From Paucihalobacter ruber (GTDB lineage Bacteria; Bacteroidota; Bacteroidia; Flavobacteriales; Flavobacteriaceae), in NCBI RefSeq assembly GCF_006494535.1, contig NZ_VHIQ01000002.1, positions 186,001-250,000 on the forward strand: a DNA stretch of 64,000 nucleotides. The letters are read 5' to 3'. Positions 8,392 through 18,687 of the stretch are shown here, one piece after another. Under the pieces are notes generated by a model that worked only from the letters and a program-made list of their open reading frames with translations, made no database searches and was not told where the DNA came from. How positions within the stretch are numbered: position 1 is the first letter of the stretch; every line of letters begins with the position of its first letter. Position numbers and translations under genes: made by a program.

Positions 8392-9864
8392 TCATTCAAA
8401 GTAAAAAACGACTTTAGTTCCACGCGATTCTTCAACATCTTGAATTTCGAAGCGATAGTGTGTTTGGTGTTTTTGATTAAAATAATCTAAACGCTCTTGA
8501 ACAAACACTAGACCCAAAGAAGATTTCTTCACTAGTTTGTTTTTTTGATATTCTGCAGCTTTTCTTCTCCCAATGCCATTGTCTGTAATTATAAGACATG
8601 GTACTTTCAAAACATGAGATAGCTCTATAGTTAATCTTCTATCCATTTTAACTAACATAAGTCCGTGCCAAATAGCATTTTCAATAAAGGGCTGTAAAAT
8701 CAAAGCAGGAAGCTTGATACCTCTATGCGATCTTGAATCTTTATTGATAATTTCAAAAGCAATTTGAGGCTCCAATCTAATATTTTCAATGTTTACATAT
8801 AAATCTAAAATTTCAATTTCATCCTCTAAACTAATAACCTCATTTCGGGAGGATTCGAGTATTTTTCGAATGAGCTTTGAAAATTTACCCAAATAATGAG
8901 ATGCCTGTACCTTATCATTAGTCACCAAAAATGCCTTAATAGAATTCAAAGCATTGAAAATAAAATGGGGATTCATTTGGTTTCTCAATGATTCCAATTT
9001 GAGTTTTGAGATCTCGTTTTCGTAGTGCAGTTGTAAAGATTTCAGCTTTTCGTCTTCTGCTTCATATAGGGCTTCACGCAACTCAATTTCTTGCTCATTC
9101 AGTTTTTGTTTTAATTCTTTTTGAGTGTTTTCACGCAAAATTTGTAAACTTCTTTGTTCTTTAATGATAGCTTGTTGGACTTCAAGTTTTTCTAAATAGA
9201 CCATTTTAATTTTGTATCCTAGTCCTAATAAAAACACAAAGGATTCTAAGATGATACCTATATAAAAGTATTTAATGGGAAATTCCGCTATGCTATTTGG
9301 ATTAGACCGCAAATAAGCCAACATGGCAAAACCGTAGTACAATACTATACCAACGATAATGAAATACCCTAATTTTTTTGGAATGGATAGAGCGATATAA
9401 AGACCATAAAGTAACACTGCAAAAGAAACCGGTAAAAAAATAAAGTTGAAAAAGGAGTGGTAAAGTAAATTGTTATTGGTGACGATACAATAGACCCAAA
9501 ACAAGGTGCCAATTACCAATTGTATCGAAAGGTAGTTTTTAATAAAACGATGAAAACGAGGATGGTGCAATTTTAAATCTAGAAACTCACTGTAGAAAAG
9601 AAACAGCACAGAGTTGTAAACAATCTGAATATACCAATTAAAAGAAGCGAATCGAGTTGTGGTGAGATAGCTATAGGTTACCTCCGTCCAAAAAGGCGAC
9701 TTGGTAATTAGATAGGTTAATAAAAAGAAATTATACAAGCCGTAATACAGAAATGTATTCTTCCGGGTTTGTGAAAAAATCAAGGTGTTTAATAAAAAGT
9801 AAATAATCAATCCTGATGTCACAAAACACCACAGTAACTTATACGATAAATAATGGTCTAACAC
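8392..9864 (-). CDS. LytS/YehU-type sensor histidine kinase with 7TM input region
   Basis: Membrane histidine kinase of the His_kinase (LytS) family, partner of the LytTR regulator encoded immediately upstream. About seven hydrophobic helices fill residues 10-217, followed by a charged coiled coil (220-290) and the phospho-acceptor segment QMNPHFIFNALN with H300. The ATPase part shows FIENAIWHG and ITDNGIGR. The start codon is GTG at 9864-9862, sharing one base with the TAG stop of the regulator gene (TAGTG), so translation is likely coupled. No separate periplasmic ligand domain is visible before the 7TM part. The signal sensed is unknown. Confidence 0.92.
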   Translation of the reverse strand: MLDHYLSYKLLWCFVTSGLIIYFLLNTLIFSQTRKNTFLYYGLYNFFLLTYLITKSPFWTEVTYSYLTTTRFASFNWYIQIVYNSVLFLFYSEFLDLKLHHPRFHRFIKNYLSIQLVIGTLFWVYCIVTNNNLLYHSFFNFIFLPVSFAVLLYGLYIALSIPKKLGYFIIVGIVLYYGFAMLAYLRSNPNSIAEFPIKYFYIGIILESFVFLLGLGYKIKMVYLEKLEVQQAIIKEQRSLQILRENTQKELKQKLNEQEIELREALYEAEDEKLKSLQLHYENEISKLKLESLRNQMNPHFIFNALNSIKAFLVTNDKVQASHYLGKFSKLIRKILESSRNEVISLEDEIEILDLYVNIENIRLEPQIAFEIINKDSRSHRGIKLPALILQPFIENAIWHGLMLVKMDRRLTIELSHVLKVPCLIITDNGIGRRKAAEYQKNKLVKKSSLGLVFVQERLDYFNQKHQTHYRFEIQDVEESRGTKVVFYFE

Positions 9865-10604
9865 TATATTTTGTCGAAAAAGATGGATTTCTTTTGGCGT
9901 GACACCGGAATTTTGATACCACCTTCAAGCACGAGTAAATCATCTGCTTTATGGTATTCCCTTATTTTATGAAGATTGACAACATAAGAATTATGTACCC
10001 GTAAAAATGAGTTCTGTGATAATTTTTCCTCAACTAATTTAAGATTATGGGTCAGTAGTATTTTCTTACCTGTGATCAAAAAAAGCGTGCAATAATTACC
10101 ATCACTTTCACAATAAACCAATTCATCTGGATGCAAAAAAAATATTTTGCCATCAGCAGAAAACGAAATTTTTTGAGAATTTAATGGAAGTTGTCTTCCA
10201 AGTTGATCTAATGCAATTTCTAAAGTTGATTTTTGGTTATCCTGTTCTATTTGTTGAGAAACTTTGGCTATAACTTCTGTCAAATCTTCTGATTCTACCG
10301 GCTTGAGCAAATAATCAAATGCCTTTTCCTTCAAAGCTTTGATAGCATAGTGATCAAAAGCAGTAGTAATAATGACATGAAATTTGTGGTTTGGAAAATT
10401 TTTTAAAAACTGAAAACCGTCCATTTCCGGCATTTCAATATCCAAAAAAATACAATCTATAGGTTGTTTTTTTAAAAAAAGAAGTGCTTCCAAAGGGTTA
10501 GTAAAGGACCCTATAATCTTAACTTCCGGGCAGTATTGTTCTAACTCCCATTGTAAGCTTTGCAAAGCTTTAGGTTCGTCATCTATAAGTAAAGCCGTAA
10601 TCAT
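9864..10604 (-). CDS. LytTR-family response regulator
   Basis: Cytoplasmic two-component regulator. Receiver domain: acidic D8-D9 in LLIDDEP, phospho-acceptor D55 in FLDIEMP, and the conserved Lys in DYLLKPVE. A LytTR DNA-binding domain occupies about residues 140-245 (FLRVHNSYVVNLHKI and IPVSRQKK). I choose the ATG at 10604 because MITALLIDDEP begins the receiver strand; a longer frame reaches 10649 but adds only a Tyr/Leu-rich stretch. Gene order regulator then kinase with a one-base overlap shows one operon. Divergent secreted genes at 10978 share its upstream region, which holds three T-tract dyads, and are the natural candidate targets. Confidence 0.92.
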   Translation of the reverse strand: MITALLIDDEPKALQSLQWELEQYCPEVKIIGSFTNPLEALLFLKKQPIDCIFLDIEMPEMDGFQFLKNFPNHKFHVIITTAFDHYAIKALKEKAFDYLLKPVESEDLTEVIAKVSQQIEQDNQKSTLEIALDQLGRQLPLNSQKISFSADGKIFFLHPDELVYCESDGNYCTLFLITGKKILLTHNLKLVEEKLSQNSFLRVHNSYVVNLHKIREYHKADDLLVLEGGIKIPVSRQKKSIFFDKI

Positions 10605-10977
10605 CCTGATTATTAAGTAGTATAAATATAGCAAATAATAGTTTCGCATATATAATTTTTACATCAATGGCGATTTTTTGACAACAAAAAGTAGGTTTTT
10701 AAGGATAATTGACGAATTAATGTTTTTTGACGCAAAAAAACATAATTAACTGTTTTTCGTGAAAAAGATACCTAAAAAACATTTTTAACCGCTAATCTTC
10801 AAAATCAAAAATTTCAAGTCATTGAAAAATATAATTTTAACTCACAAACTCTAAGTGATGTTTAAAACATTAATCAAAAAAACACCATCATTCAGTTACA
10901 AGAGCAAGGCCGTTTATTACTGCAACGCGCTGAACGTTTGGAACAACATTAACTATTAATCCATAAATTTTATAAAC
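10605..10977. promoter_or_regulatory. divergent regulatory region with three T-tract dyads
   Basis: This 373-bp region separates the LytTR operon from the secreted-protein operon. Three inverted repeats are visible: TTTTTTG-ACAA-CAAAAA (10674-10690), GTTTTTTG-ACG-CAAAAAAAC (10722-10741) and TTTTTC-GT-GAAAAA (10753-10766). They could be binding sites for the regulator or another protein, or simply reflect AT richness. A 33-codon frame at 10858-10959 is not convincing as a gene. Confidence 0.4.
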
Positions 10978-12141
10978 ATGAAAAACAACAACAATTTCCA
11001 CGACCACTTTTTAAACAAAAATAACGTGGGTAGAACATTAAACACAGTCAAATCTTTAATGATTTGTACACTGTTGCTTTTAGCAAGCAAAGCCATGGCA
11101 CAGAACATTATTACGGTTGACAACAACCCGGGATCTACTGCAACCTTCACAGGTTTACAAGCTGCACTTGATGGCGCCTCCCCCGGCGATATTATTTACG
11201 TACAACCATCTGCTATTAGCTATGGCAATATCATCATAAACAAGGCTATTACTCTAACGGGGCGTTCTCATAGCGAACCATCTAAACTATCAATTATTGG
11301 TAGTGTTAGCGTAAGATCTTCTGATGTTACTTTAAAAGGTTTAAACATCTTTTCCATTTCTCATAACACCAGTGGGCCAAACCCTATTCCATTTGTTGAC
11401 CTTAGTATTTTTGATTGTGCAATTCTTTCATCGGCGAGCTTTGGTATACAAGCCGGAGTAGCTGTAACAACAGCCAACAATATCATACTGAGGGGCAATG
11501 CAATATTTGGTAATATTTCCATTTTTAACGATGCTAAAAATGTTATAATTACTAACAACATCTTCGCAGGAAGTTCTCCTCTAAACATCTACAACGCACT
11601 ATCAACAATTATTGGTAACAATGTTTTTAGATTTCAAAGTAGCCCAATAACGTTCAATAATTTTGATGCTGTTAATCCGGTTATACTGTCTAACAACATG
11701 TTTATTTTCACTTTTGCAACGGCAGGTAGCGCTAGTGTTAACTTAAATAGCGGCAGCTATACGTTGAATAATAATCTTTCTTATGAATTTGGTGGTGGTA
11801 ATGTAAGCATTGCGGGCAATGGGAACATAACCCAAAATAACACTTTAGCCAATACCAACCCGCAATTTACCAATGTAGACAGACTTTCAACTCAAAGCTT
11901 TGCGGGTTCAAGCAGCTACAATCCAGGTTTTAGATTAGCCGATGACCTGAGTTTACAAGCGGGATCTCCAGCGCTTACTGGTGGTACCGGTGGTTCTGAA
12001 ATTGGACTTTTTGCTAATGGATTTGTTTATAAACCACTGGGCGTGCCAAGGGGTATTCCAACCTTAGACGTGTTAAGTTATGATCCTTCTGTGCCTAAAA
12101 ACGGCAATATCAACGTTATCATCAAAGCTAAAGCTCATTAA
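10978..12141 (+). CDS. secreted right-handed beta-helix repeat protein
   Basis: Residues 1-42 hold a long Asn-rich N-region, a hydrophobic core (LMICTLLLLASKAMAQ) and a probable signal peptidase site after AMAQ. The mature part shows repeated short strands of the type ITLTGR, VTLKGLNI, IILRGNAIFGN and VIITNNIFAG, the periodicity of pectate-lyase-like parallel beta-helices with Asn ladders. FTGLQAALDGASPGDIIYV is the usual start of such domains. No catalytic residues can be assigned. It ends two bases before the next gene, so they form an operon, divergent from the LytTR system. It probably sits on or outside the outer membrane; it has no obvious sorting tail of its own. Confidence 0.78.
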   Translation: MKNNNNFHDHFLNKNNVGRTLNTVKSLMICTLLLLASKAMAQNIITVDNNPGSTATFTGLQAALDGASPGDIIYVQPSAISYGNIIINKAITLTGRSHSEPSKLSIIGSVSVRSSDVTLKGLNIFSISHNTSGPNPIPFVDLSIFDCAILSSASFGIQAGVAVTTANNIILRGNAIFGNISIFNDAKNVIITNNIFAGSSPLNIYNALSTIIGNNVFRFQSSPITFNNFDAVNPVILSNNMFIFTFATAGSASVNLNSGSYTLNNNLSYEFGGGNVSIAGNGNITQNNTLANTNPQFTNVDRLSTQSFAGSSSYNPGFRLADDLSLQAGSPALTGGTGGSEIGLFANGFVYKPLGVPRGIPTLDVLSYDPSVPKNGNINVIIKAKAH

Positions 12142-12143
12142 TT

Positions 12144-14159
12144 ATGAACGCTTTACAACAAGACAAATTGTGCTTGTTATTTCTTAAAAAACAATTCTTT
12201 ATTTTTACTTTTTTAAGTTTTATAAGCACAGTTATATGGTCTCAAAGTATTACTGAATTAGAATACTTTTTTGGCACCGATCCCGGATTTGGTAATGCTA
12301 CATCCTTAAGTGTAACAGCTAATACTGGCGAGGTCTCTCAGTCATTTACCTTACCTGCCACAGGTTTAAATGAAGGATTTCAACAGCTTAACATAAGAGC
12401 TTTAGATGACCAAGGAACTTGGGGATTGTATCAAAAAGTACTTTTTTATGTTACTGAAACAGACGGTGAAGCAGAATCGATTGCCAATATTGCTACCGCA
12501 GAGTACTGGTTTGATACCGATCCCGGATTTGGCGACGGAACCGCACTTAGTATTTCTGATACCCCAAGTGAGGTAACCGAAAGTTTTGTAATACCTTTAG
12601 GTAATTTGGCCGAGGGTTTTCATACCCTTGCAATACGCACTCAAAATACAGATGGCGTATGGAGTCTTTACGATAATAATGTGTTCTACATAACCGAAGA
12701 AATAGACGGCAGCAACTCATTTTCTAATATTACCGGCGCAGAATACTGGTTTGATACAGATCCCGGCTTTGGTAATGGTACAGCACTCACTATTTCTGGG
12801 TCGCCAAGTGAAGTAACCGAAAGTTTTGTAATACCCTTAGGTAGTTTAGAACCCGGATTTCATAAATTAGGAATTCGAACTCAAAACACTGATGGTACTT
12901 GGAGTCTTTACGACAAAAAGTTGTTTTACATTTTTGACAATGAAGACTTTGAAGTGTCGCCTCTTTCTGAAATGGAGTTTTTATTCGATGAAGAGTTGGG
13001 TTATGGTACCGGACAAACCGCGCCTATAATAGCTACCGGAAATCCAGACGAATATTTAGTAGAAATACCAACCGATTTGGTAAGCTGCGATATTCACGAC
13101 ATTTGGGTAAGCGTTAAAAACGAAGCCGGTAGATATTCTATTTACAATATTCTCATTGATGTTGATGTGTTTGACAATGAAGCCCCTACAATAGTTGTCT
13201 TTCCAGATATCACTGTTGAATTGGATGCCAGTGGAACCGGTAGCTTAACCCTTGCCGATGTTGATAATGGCACTTTTGACGATTGCGAGTTGGTATCTGT
13301 AGAACTCAACCAAGCTGTGTTTAATTACACCTGCGATAATTTAGGGAGTAATACCGTAACCATCACTGCAACAGATGCTGAAGCCAAGGTAAGTACACAA
13401 GAGGTTGTAGTTACGGTTGTTGATAACATCAATCCTGTAGCCATCGCTCAAAACATTACAGTAGCATTAAATGAAAATGGTATAGCTACAATTACAGGAG
13501 ATGACCTCGACAATGGTTCAACCGACAATTGCAGTATTGTCAATAAAAGTGTGAACGTTTCAAGTTTTAGTTGCGATAATCTGGGAGCTAATACCGTTAC
13601 TTTTATCGTTGAAGATGCCGGTGGCAATACCAATAGCACAACAGCCATTGTTACCGTCGAAGATAATTTAAACCCCATAGCTATTGGTCAAGATATTACA
13701 GTTGACCTGGCAGGGAACCCATCGGTGACCATTACAGCTGAAGATGTGAATAATGGCTCTTCAGACAACTGCGGAAGTATTAACTTAAGTATAGACGTAG
13801 ATACTTTTACAGAAGAAGGTGAATTTCCAGTTGTGCTTTCGGTAGAAGATGCCGTAGGTAACTTAGCCTCTGTAACAGTTACCGTAACCGTTACTGATAG
13901 TGCTTTGAGTGTAGATGACAATAACATTGAAAATAACAGTATTAAAATTCATCCAAACCCGGCAACAAATGTCTTGTATTTTGAAACTAAAATCTCTATC
14001 GCGAGTTTTAGCATTATCGACGTTACAGGAAAGTTGGTCATAAATCAACCAAATCCACAAAACCAAATTGGTGTAGAGCAGTTATCTCATGGTGTATATT
14101 TTATTCGTTTTATAACCGATAGCGGACAATCAATTCTCAAGCGTTTTGTGAAAAATTAG
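12144..14159 (+). CDS. T9SS-sorted protein with 80-residue repeats and HYR-like domains
   Basis: Signal peptide near residues 17-33. Then three tandem copies of an 80-residue unit containing the core YWFDTDPGFG and ending in WSLYD; the DNA cores recur at 12279, 12519 and 12759, exactly 240 bp apart, with a fourth degenerate copy after them. Residues about 345-590 hold three HYR-like repeats of about 81 residues, each starting NPxAIxxxITV or similar and containing DNC. The last 75 residues are a type-A T9SS sorting domain (IHPNPATNVLYF, GVYFIRFITDSGQSILKRFVKN). It is expected to be exported to the cell surface or medium. Function unknown; probably adhesive or structural. Confidence 0.88.
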   Translation: MNALQQDKLCLLFLKKQFFIFTFLSFISTVIWSQSITELEYFFGTDPGFGNATSLSVTANTGEVSQSFTLPATGLNEGFQQLNIRALDDQGTWGLYQKVLFYVTETDGEAESIANIATAEYWFDTDPGFGDGTALSISDTPSEVTESFVIPLGNLAEGFHTLAIRTQNTDGVWSLYDNNVFYITEEIDGSNSFSNITGAEYWFDTDPGFGNGTALTISGSPSEVTESFVIPLGSLEPGFHKLGIRTQNTDGTWSLYDKKLFYIFDNEDFEVSPLSEMEFLFDEELGYGTGQTAPIIATGNPDEYLVEIPTDLVSCDIHDIWVSVKNEAGRYSIYNILIDVDVFDNEAPTIVVFPDITVELDASGTGSLTLADVDNGTFDDCELVSVELNQAVFNYTCDNLGSNTVTITATDAEAKVSTQEVVVTVVDNINPVAIAQNITVALNENGIATITGDDLDNGSTDNCSIVNKSVNVSSFSCDNLGANTVTFIVEDAGGNTNSTTAIVTVEDNLNPIAIGQDITVDLAGNPSVTITAEDVNNGSSDNCGSINLSIDVDTFTEEGEFPVVLSVEDAVGNLASVTVTVTVTDSALSVDDNNIENNSIKIHPNPATNVLYFETKISIASFSIIDVTGKLVINQPNPQNQIGVEQLSHGVYFIRFITDSGQSILKRFVKN

Positions 14160-14166
14160 TTAGTTT

Positions 14167-14219
14167 AGGATAGTCTTCTATGCTATTAATTAGAGGAGAT
14201 TTGTTTACTAGACTATCCT
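14167..14219. repeat. 10-bp perfect inverted repeat after the T9SS gene
   Basis: AGGATAGTCT (14167-14176) is the exact reverse complement of AGACTATCCT (14210-14219), separated by 33 bases. It immediately precedes a separate rho-independent terminator, so it could be an RNA 3'-end stabiliser or an operator. Confidence 0.5.
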
Positions 14220-14220
14220 C

Positions 14221-14247
14221 AAAAATCCCCAGAAATGGGGATTTTTT
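14221..14247 (+). terminator. rho-independent terminator of the secreted-protein operon
   Basis: AAAAATCCCC-AGAAA-TGGGGATTTTTT forms a strong stem followed by a T-tract, 61 bases after the stop codon of the T9SS protein. Confidence 0.85.
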
Positions 14248-14340
14248 ATTTTGATACCTTGGTGTTATTATGAAATACTCAGTTATCAAAGCAAAGATTA
14301 TTTAAAATAGTCGCTTTAACGGTAAACAAAATTGGCTCAA

Positions 14341-14375
14341 AAAAAAAAGCAATCTGTTTCCAGATTGCTTTTTTT
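14341..14375. terminator. terminator downstream of katG
   Basis: A 10-bp perfect stem AAGCAATCTG / CAGATTGCTT with a TTTC loop (14347-14370), A-tract before and T-tract after, so it works for minus-strand katG and could work for both strands. Confidence 0.88.
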
Positions 14376-14393
14376 CATTGTTTCTTAATTAAA

Positions 14394-17024
<2,631 letters not shown>

Positions 17025-17603
17025 ATGAGCGCCATAAAATCTTATTCAAAAACTTATAGAATTATGCATTGGGCCATAGCTGTATCATTTACGCTTTTAT
17101 TAGTAACCATATTATTGAGGCTTACCTGGATGAATAAAAACCACATGGCCGATATTATTGGAGTTTATCTAACCGACGCCGGCACCTCATTACCACAAGA
17201 CGACTTAATTGTTTTAGCTAAAAAAATAAGGCACCCCATGTGGCAGTGGCATACCTATATAGGTTATGTGCTTGTTGGCCTATTCGCCATCAGATTTATG
17301 TTACCTATATTTGGTGAAATGAAGTTTCAGAATCCGTTTAACAAATTGCTTTCTGTCAAAGAGAAATTTCAATTTTGGGTTTATATTGTTTTTTATGTGT
17401 GCGTTACCGCGTCATTAATCACCGGATTAATTATAGAATTAGGCCCAAAAACTCTGCGCAAGCAGGTAGAAGATTGGCATAAACTCTCTATTTACTATTT
17501 GGTGGCTTATATGGTGATACATTTAACAAGCATTTTAATAGCTGAGTTGACAAAGGAAAAGGGTTTGGTATCGCGTATAATTAGCGGTAGTAATAAAAAC
17601 TAG
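17025..17603 (+). CDS. cytochrome b561-like integral membrane protein
   Basis: A 192-residue inner-membrane protein with four hydrophobic helices (about 14-30, 75-95, 113-137 and 152-172). The N-terminal RIMHWAIAV and later HPMWQWHTYIGY and WHKLSIYYLVAYMVIH place histidines in helices as in prokaryotic cytochrome b561 and related diheme electron carriers, which pass electrons from quinol or to periplasmic acceptors. No partner gene is adjacent, so the acceptor is unknown. It might alternatively be the cytochrome part of a formate- or hydrogenase-type module, but the small size and isolation favour the b561 family. Confidence 0.8.
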   Translation: MSAIKSYSKTYRIMHWAIAVSFTLLLVTILLRLTWMNKNHMADIIGVYLTDAGTSLPQDDLIVLAKKIRHPMWQWHTYIGYVLVGLFAIRFMLPIFGEMKFQNPFNKLLSVKEKFQFWVYIVFYVCVTASLITGLIIELGPKTLRKQVEDWHKLSIYYLVAYMVIHLTSILIAELTKEKGLVSRIISGSNKN

Positions 17604-17751
17604 AATCTATTTACAGCCTTTAGTTGGCGTATAATAATAGCTTGTGATTCAACAAAACATAAATGACCATAAAATTGAAAATTAATCAATTTTTTGTATA
17701 TTTATCTCATTAACAAATAACTGAGGTTTATCGGTATATGAAAACCAACTA

Positions 17752-18099
17752 ATGGAACGATTGTGTTTAGAATGCAGTGCCAAACTTTTAGGTAGAGTTG
17801 ACAAAAAATTCTGCGATGATGCCTGTCGTAACAGTTATAACAACAGAAACAATAAAGACACGAAAAACCTTATTAGAAACACGAATAATTGGCTGCGAAA
17901 AAATTACAGAATTTTAGAGCAACTCAACCCCGAACAAAAAACCAAAGTAAGCAGATCTAAACTTATTGAAAAGGGGTTTGATTTTAATTATTTCACAAGT
18001 ATCTACACCACCAAAACCGGCAATGTTTATTACTTTGTTTATGACCAGGGTTATTTACCCTTAGATGGTGATTATTATGCCTTGGTGAAAAGGGAGTAA
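17752..18099 (+). CDS. small protein with N-terminal zinc-ribbon-like motif
   Basis: 115 residues. The N-terminus has C5-x2-C8, then C21-x3-C25 (LCLECSAK and KKFCDDACRNSY), the layout of short zinc ribbons found in DUF2116-type proteins. The rest is charged (NNRNNKDTKN, then a helical segment) and ends in an aromatic-rich part with GNVYYFVYDQGY. No catalytic motif is visible. It ends one base before a convergent CBS protein. It is probably a conserved cytoplasmic protein of flavobacteria, perhaps nucleic-acid binding; the role is unknown. Confidence 0.75.
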   Translation: MERLCLECSAKLLGRVDKKFCDDACRNSYNNRNNKDTKNLIRNTNNWLRKNYRILEQLNPEQKTKVSRSKLIEKGFDFNYFTSIYTTKTGNVYYFVYDQGYLPLDGDYYALVKRE

Positions 18100-18100
18100 A

Positions 18101-18574
18101 CTATTTGGTAACGCTATTCCAACGTTCATGTTGCAATTTTAAGGCTGCTTTTAAAACGTCTTTCTGACTTATTTGTCCGACCAACTTACCATTCTCAACA
18201 ATGGGAAATCTGCGACGTTTGGCATTTAAAAATTTATTAGCCGCATCAAAAATGTTCATATTGCCATCAATTGTTTCTACTTCGGTGGCCATGCGTTTTT
18301 CAACTTTATTTTCTTTCATTGGCATATTGTAATAACGGCTTTCGCTTACCTGTTTTAAACAATCACCTTCAGAAATAATTCCCACTAACTCATACTTATC
18401 ATTCACAACAGGTCCCCCCGAAATTTTAAACTTTATAAGTATTTGAATAGCTTCTTCAATGCTTTGCTCGGGCTTAAAAACTATCAAATCTTTAGACATA
18501 TAGTCTTTTACTGTTAGCGCTACCGACACAGACTCCTGCTGTCTTCTGGCGCCTTGAAAACTCTTGATTCCCAT
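18101..18574 (-). CDS. CBS-domain pair protein
   Basis: Two CBS domains make up nearly the whole 157 residues: the first starts at VKDYMSKDLIVF (about residue 22) and contains GGPVVNDKYELVGIISEGDC, the second starts at MATEVETIDG (about 93) and contains RRFPIVENGKLVGQISQKDV. Such Bateman modules bind adenosine nucleotides and regulate partner proteins. There is no fused enzyme or transporter domain and no obvious operon partner, so what it regulates is not clear. Its 3' end abuts that of the convergent zinc-ribbon gene. Confidence 0.9.
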   Translation of the reverse strand: MGIKSFQGARRQQESVSVALTVKDYMSKDLIVFKPEQSIEEAIQILIKFKISGGPVVNDKYELVGIISEGDCLKQVSESRYYNMPMKENKVEKRMATEVETIDGNMNIFDAANKFLNAKRRRFPIVENGKLVGQISQKDVLKAALKLQHERWNSVTK

Positions 18575-18687
18575 AATACTGACGATTTAAGTGTTTTTAA
18601 ATTTAAGAAAAAATGTCCATAAATACTAAATATTAACAATTACAGATTCTTTTTTGTATTTTTATTTCACAACCAACACTATTCATT

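Noticed and set aside
10858-10959. 33-codon ATG frame (starting MFKTLIKKT) and an overlapping frame reading QEQGRLLLQRAERLEQH
   Set aside because: Both are short, lack a recognised family and lie in a regulatory region; the second has no start codon. It may be a fragment of an old gene but cannot be supported.
13448-13927. Minus-strand open frames inside the T9SS repeat protein
   Set aside because: Shadows of the plus-strand HYR-like repeats; no starts, signals or families.
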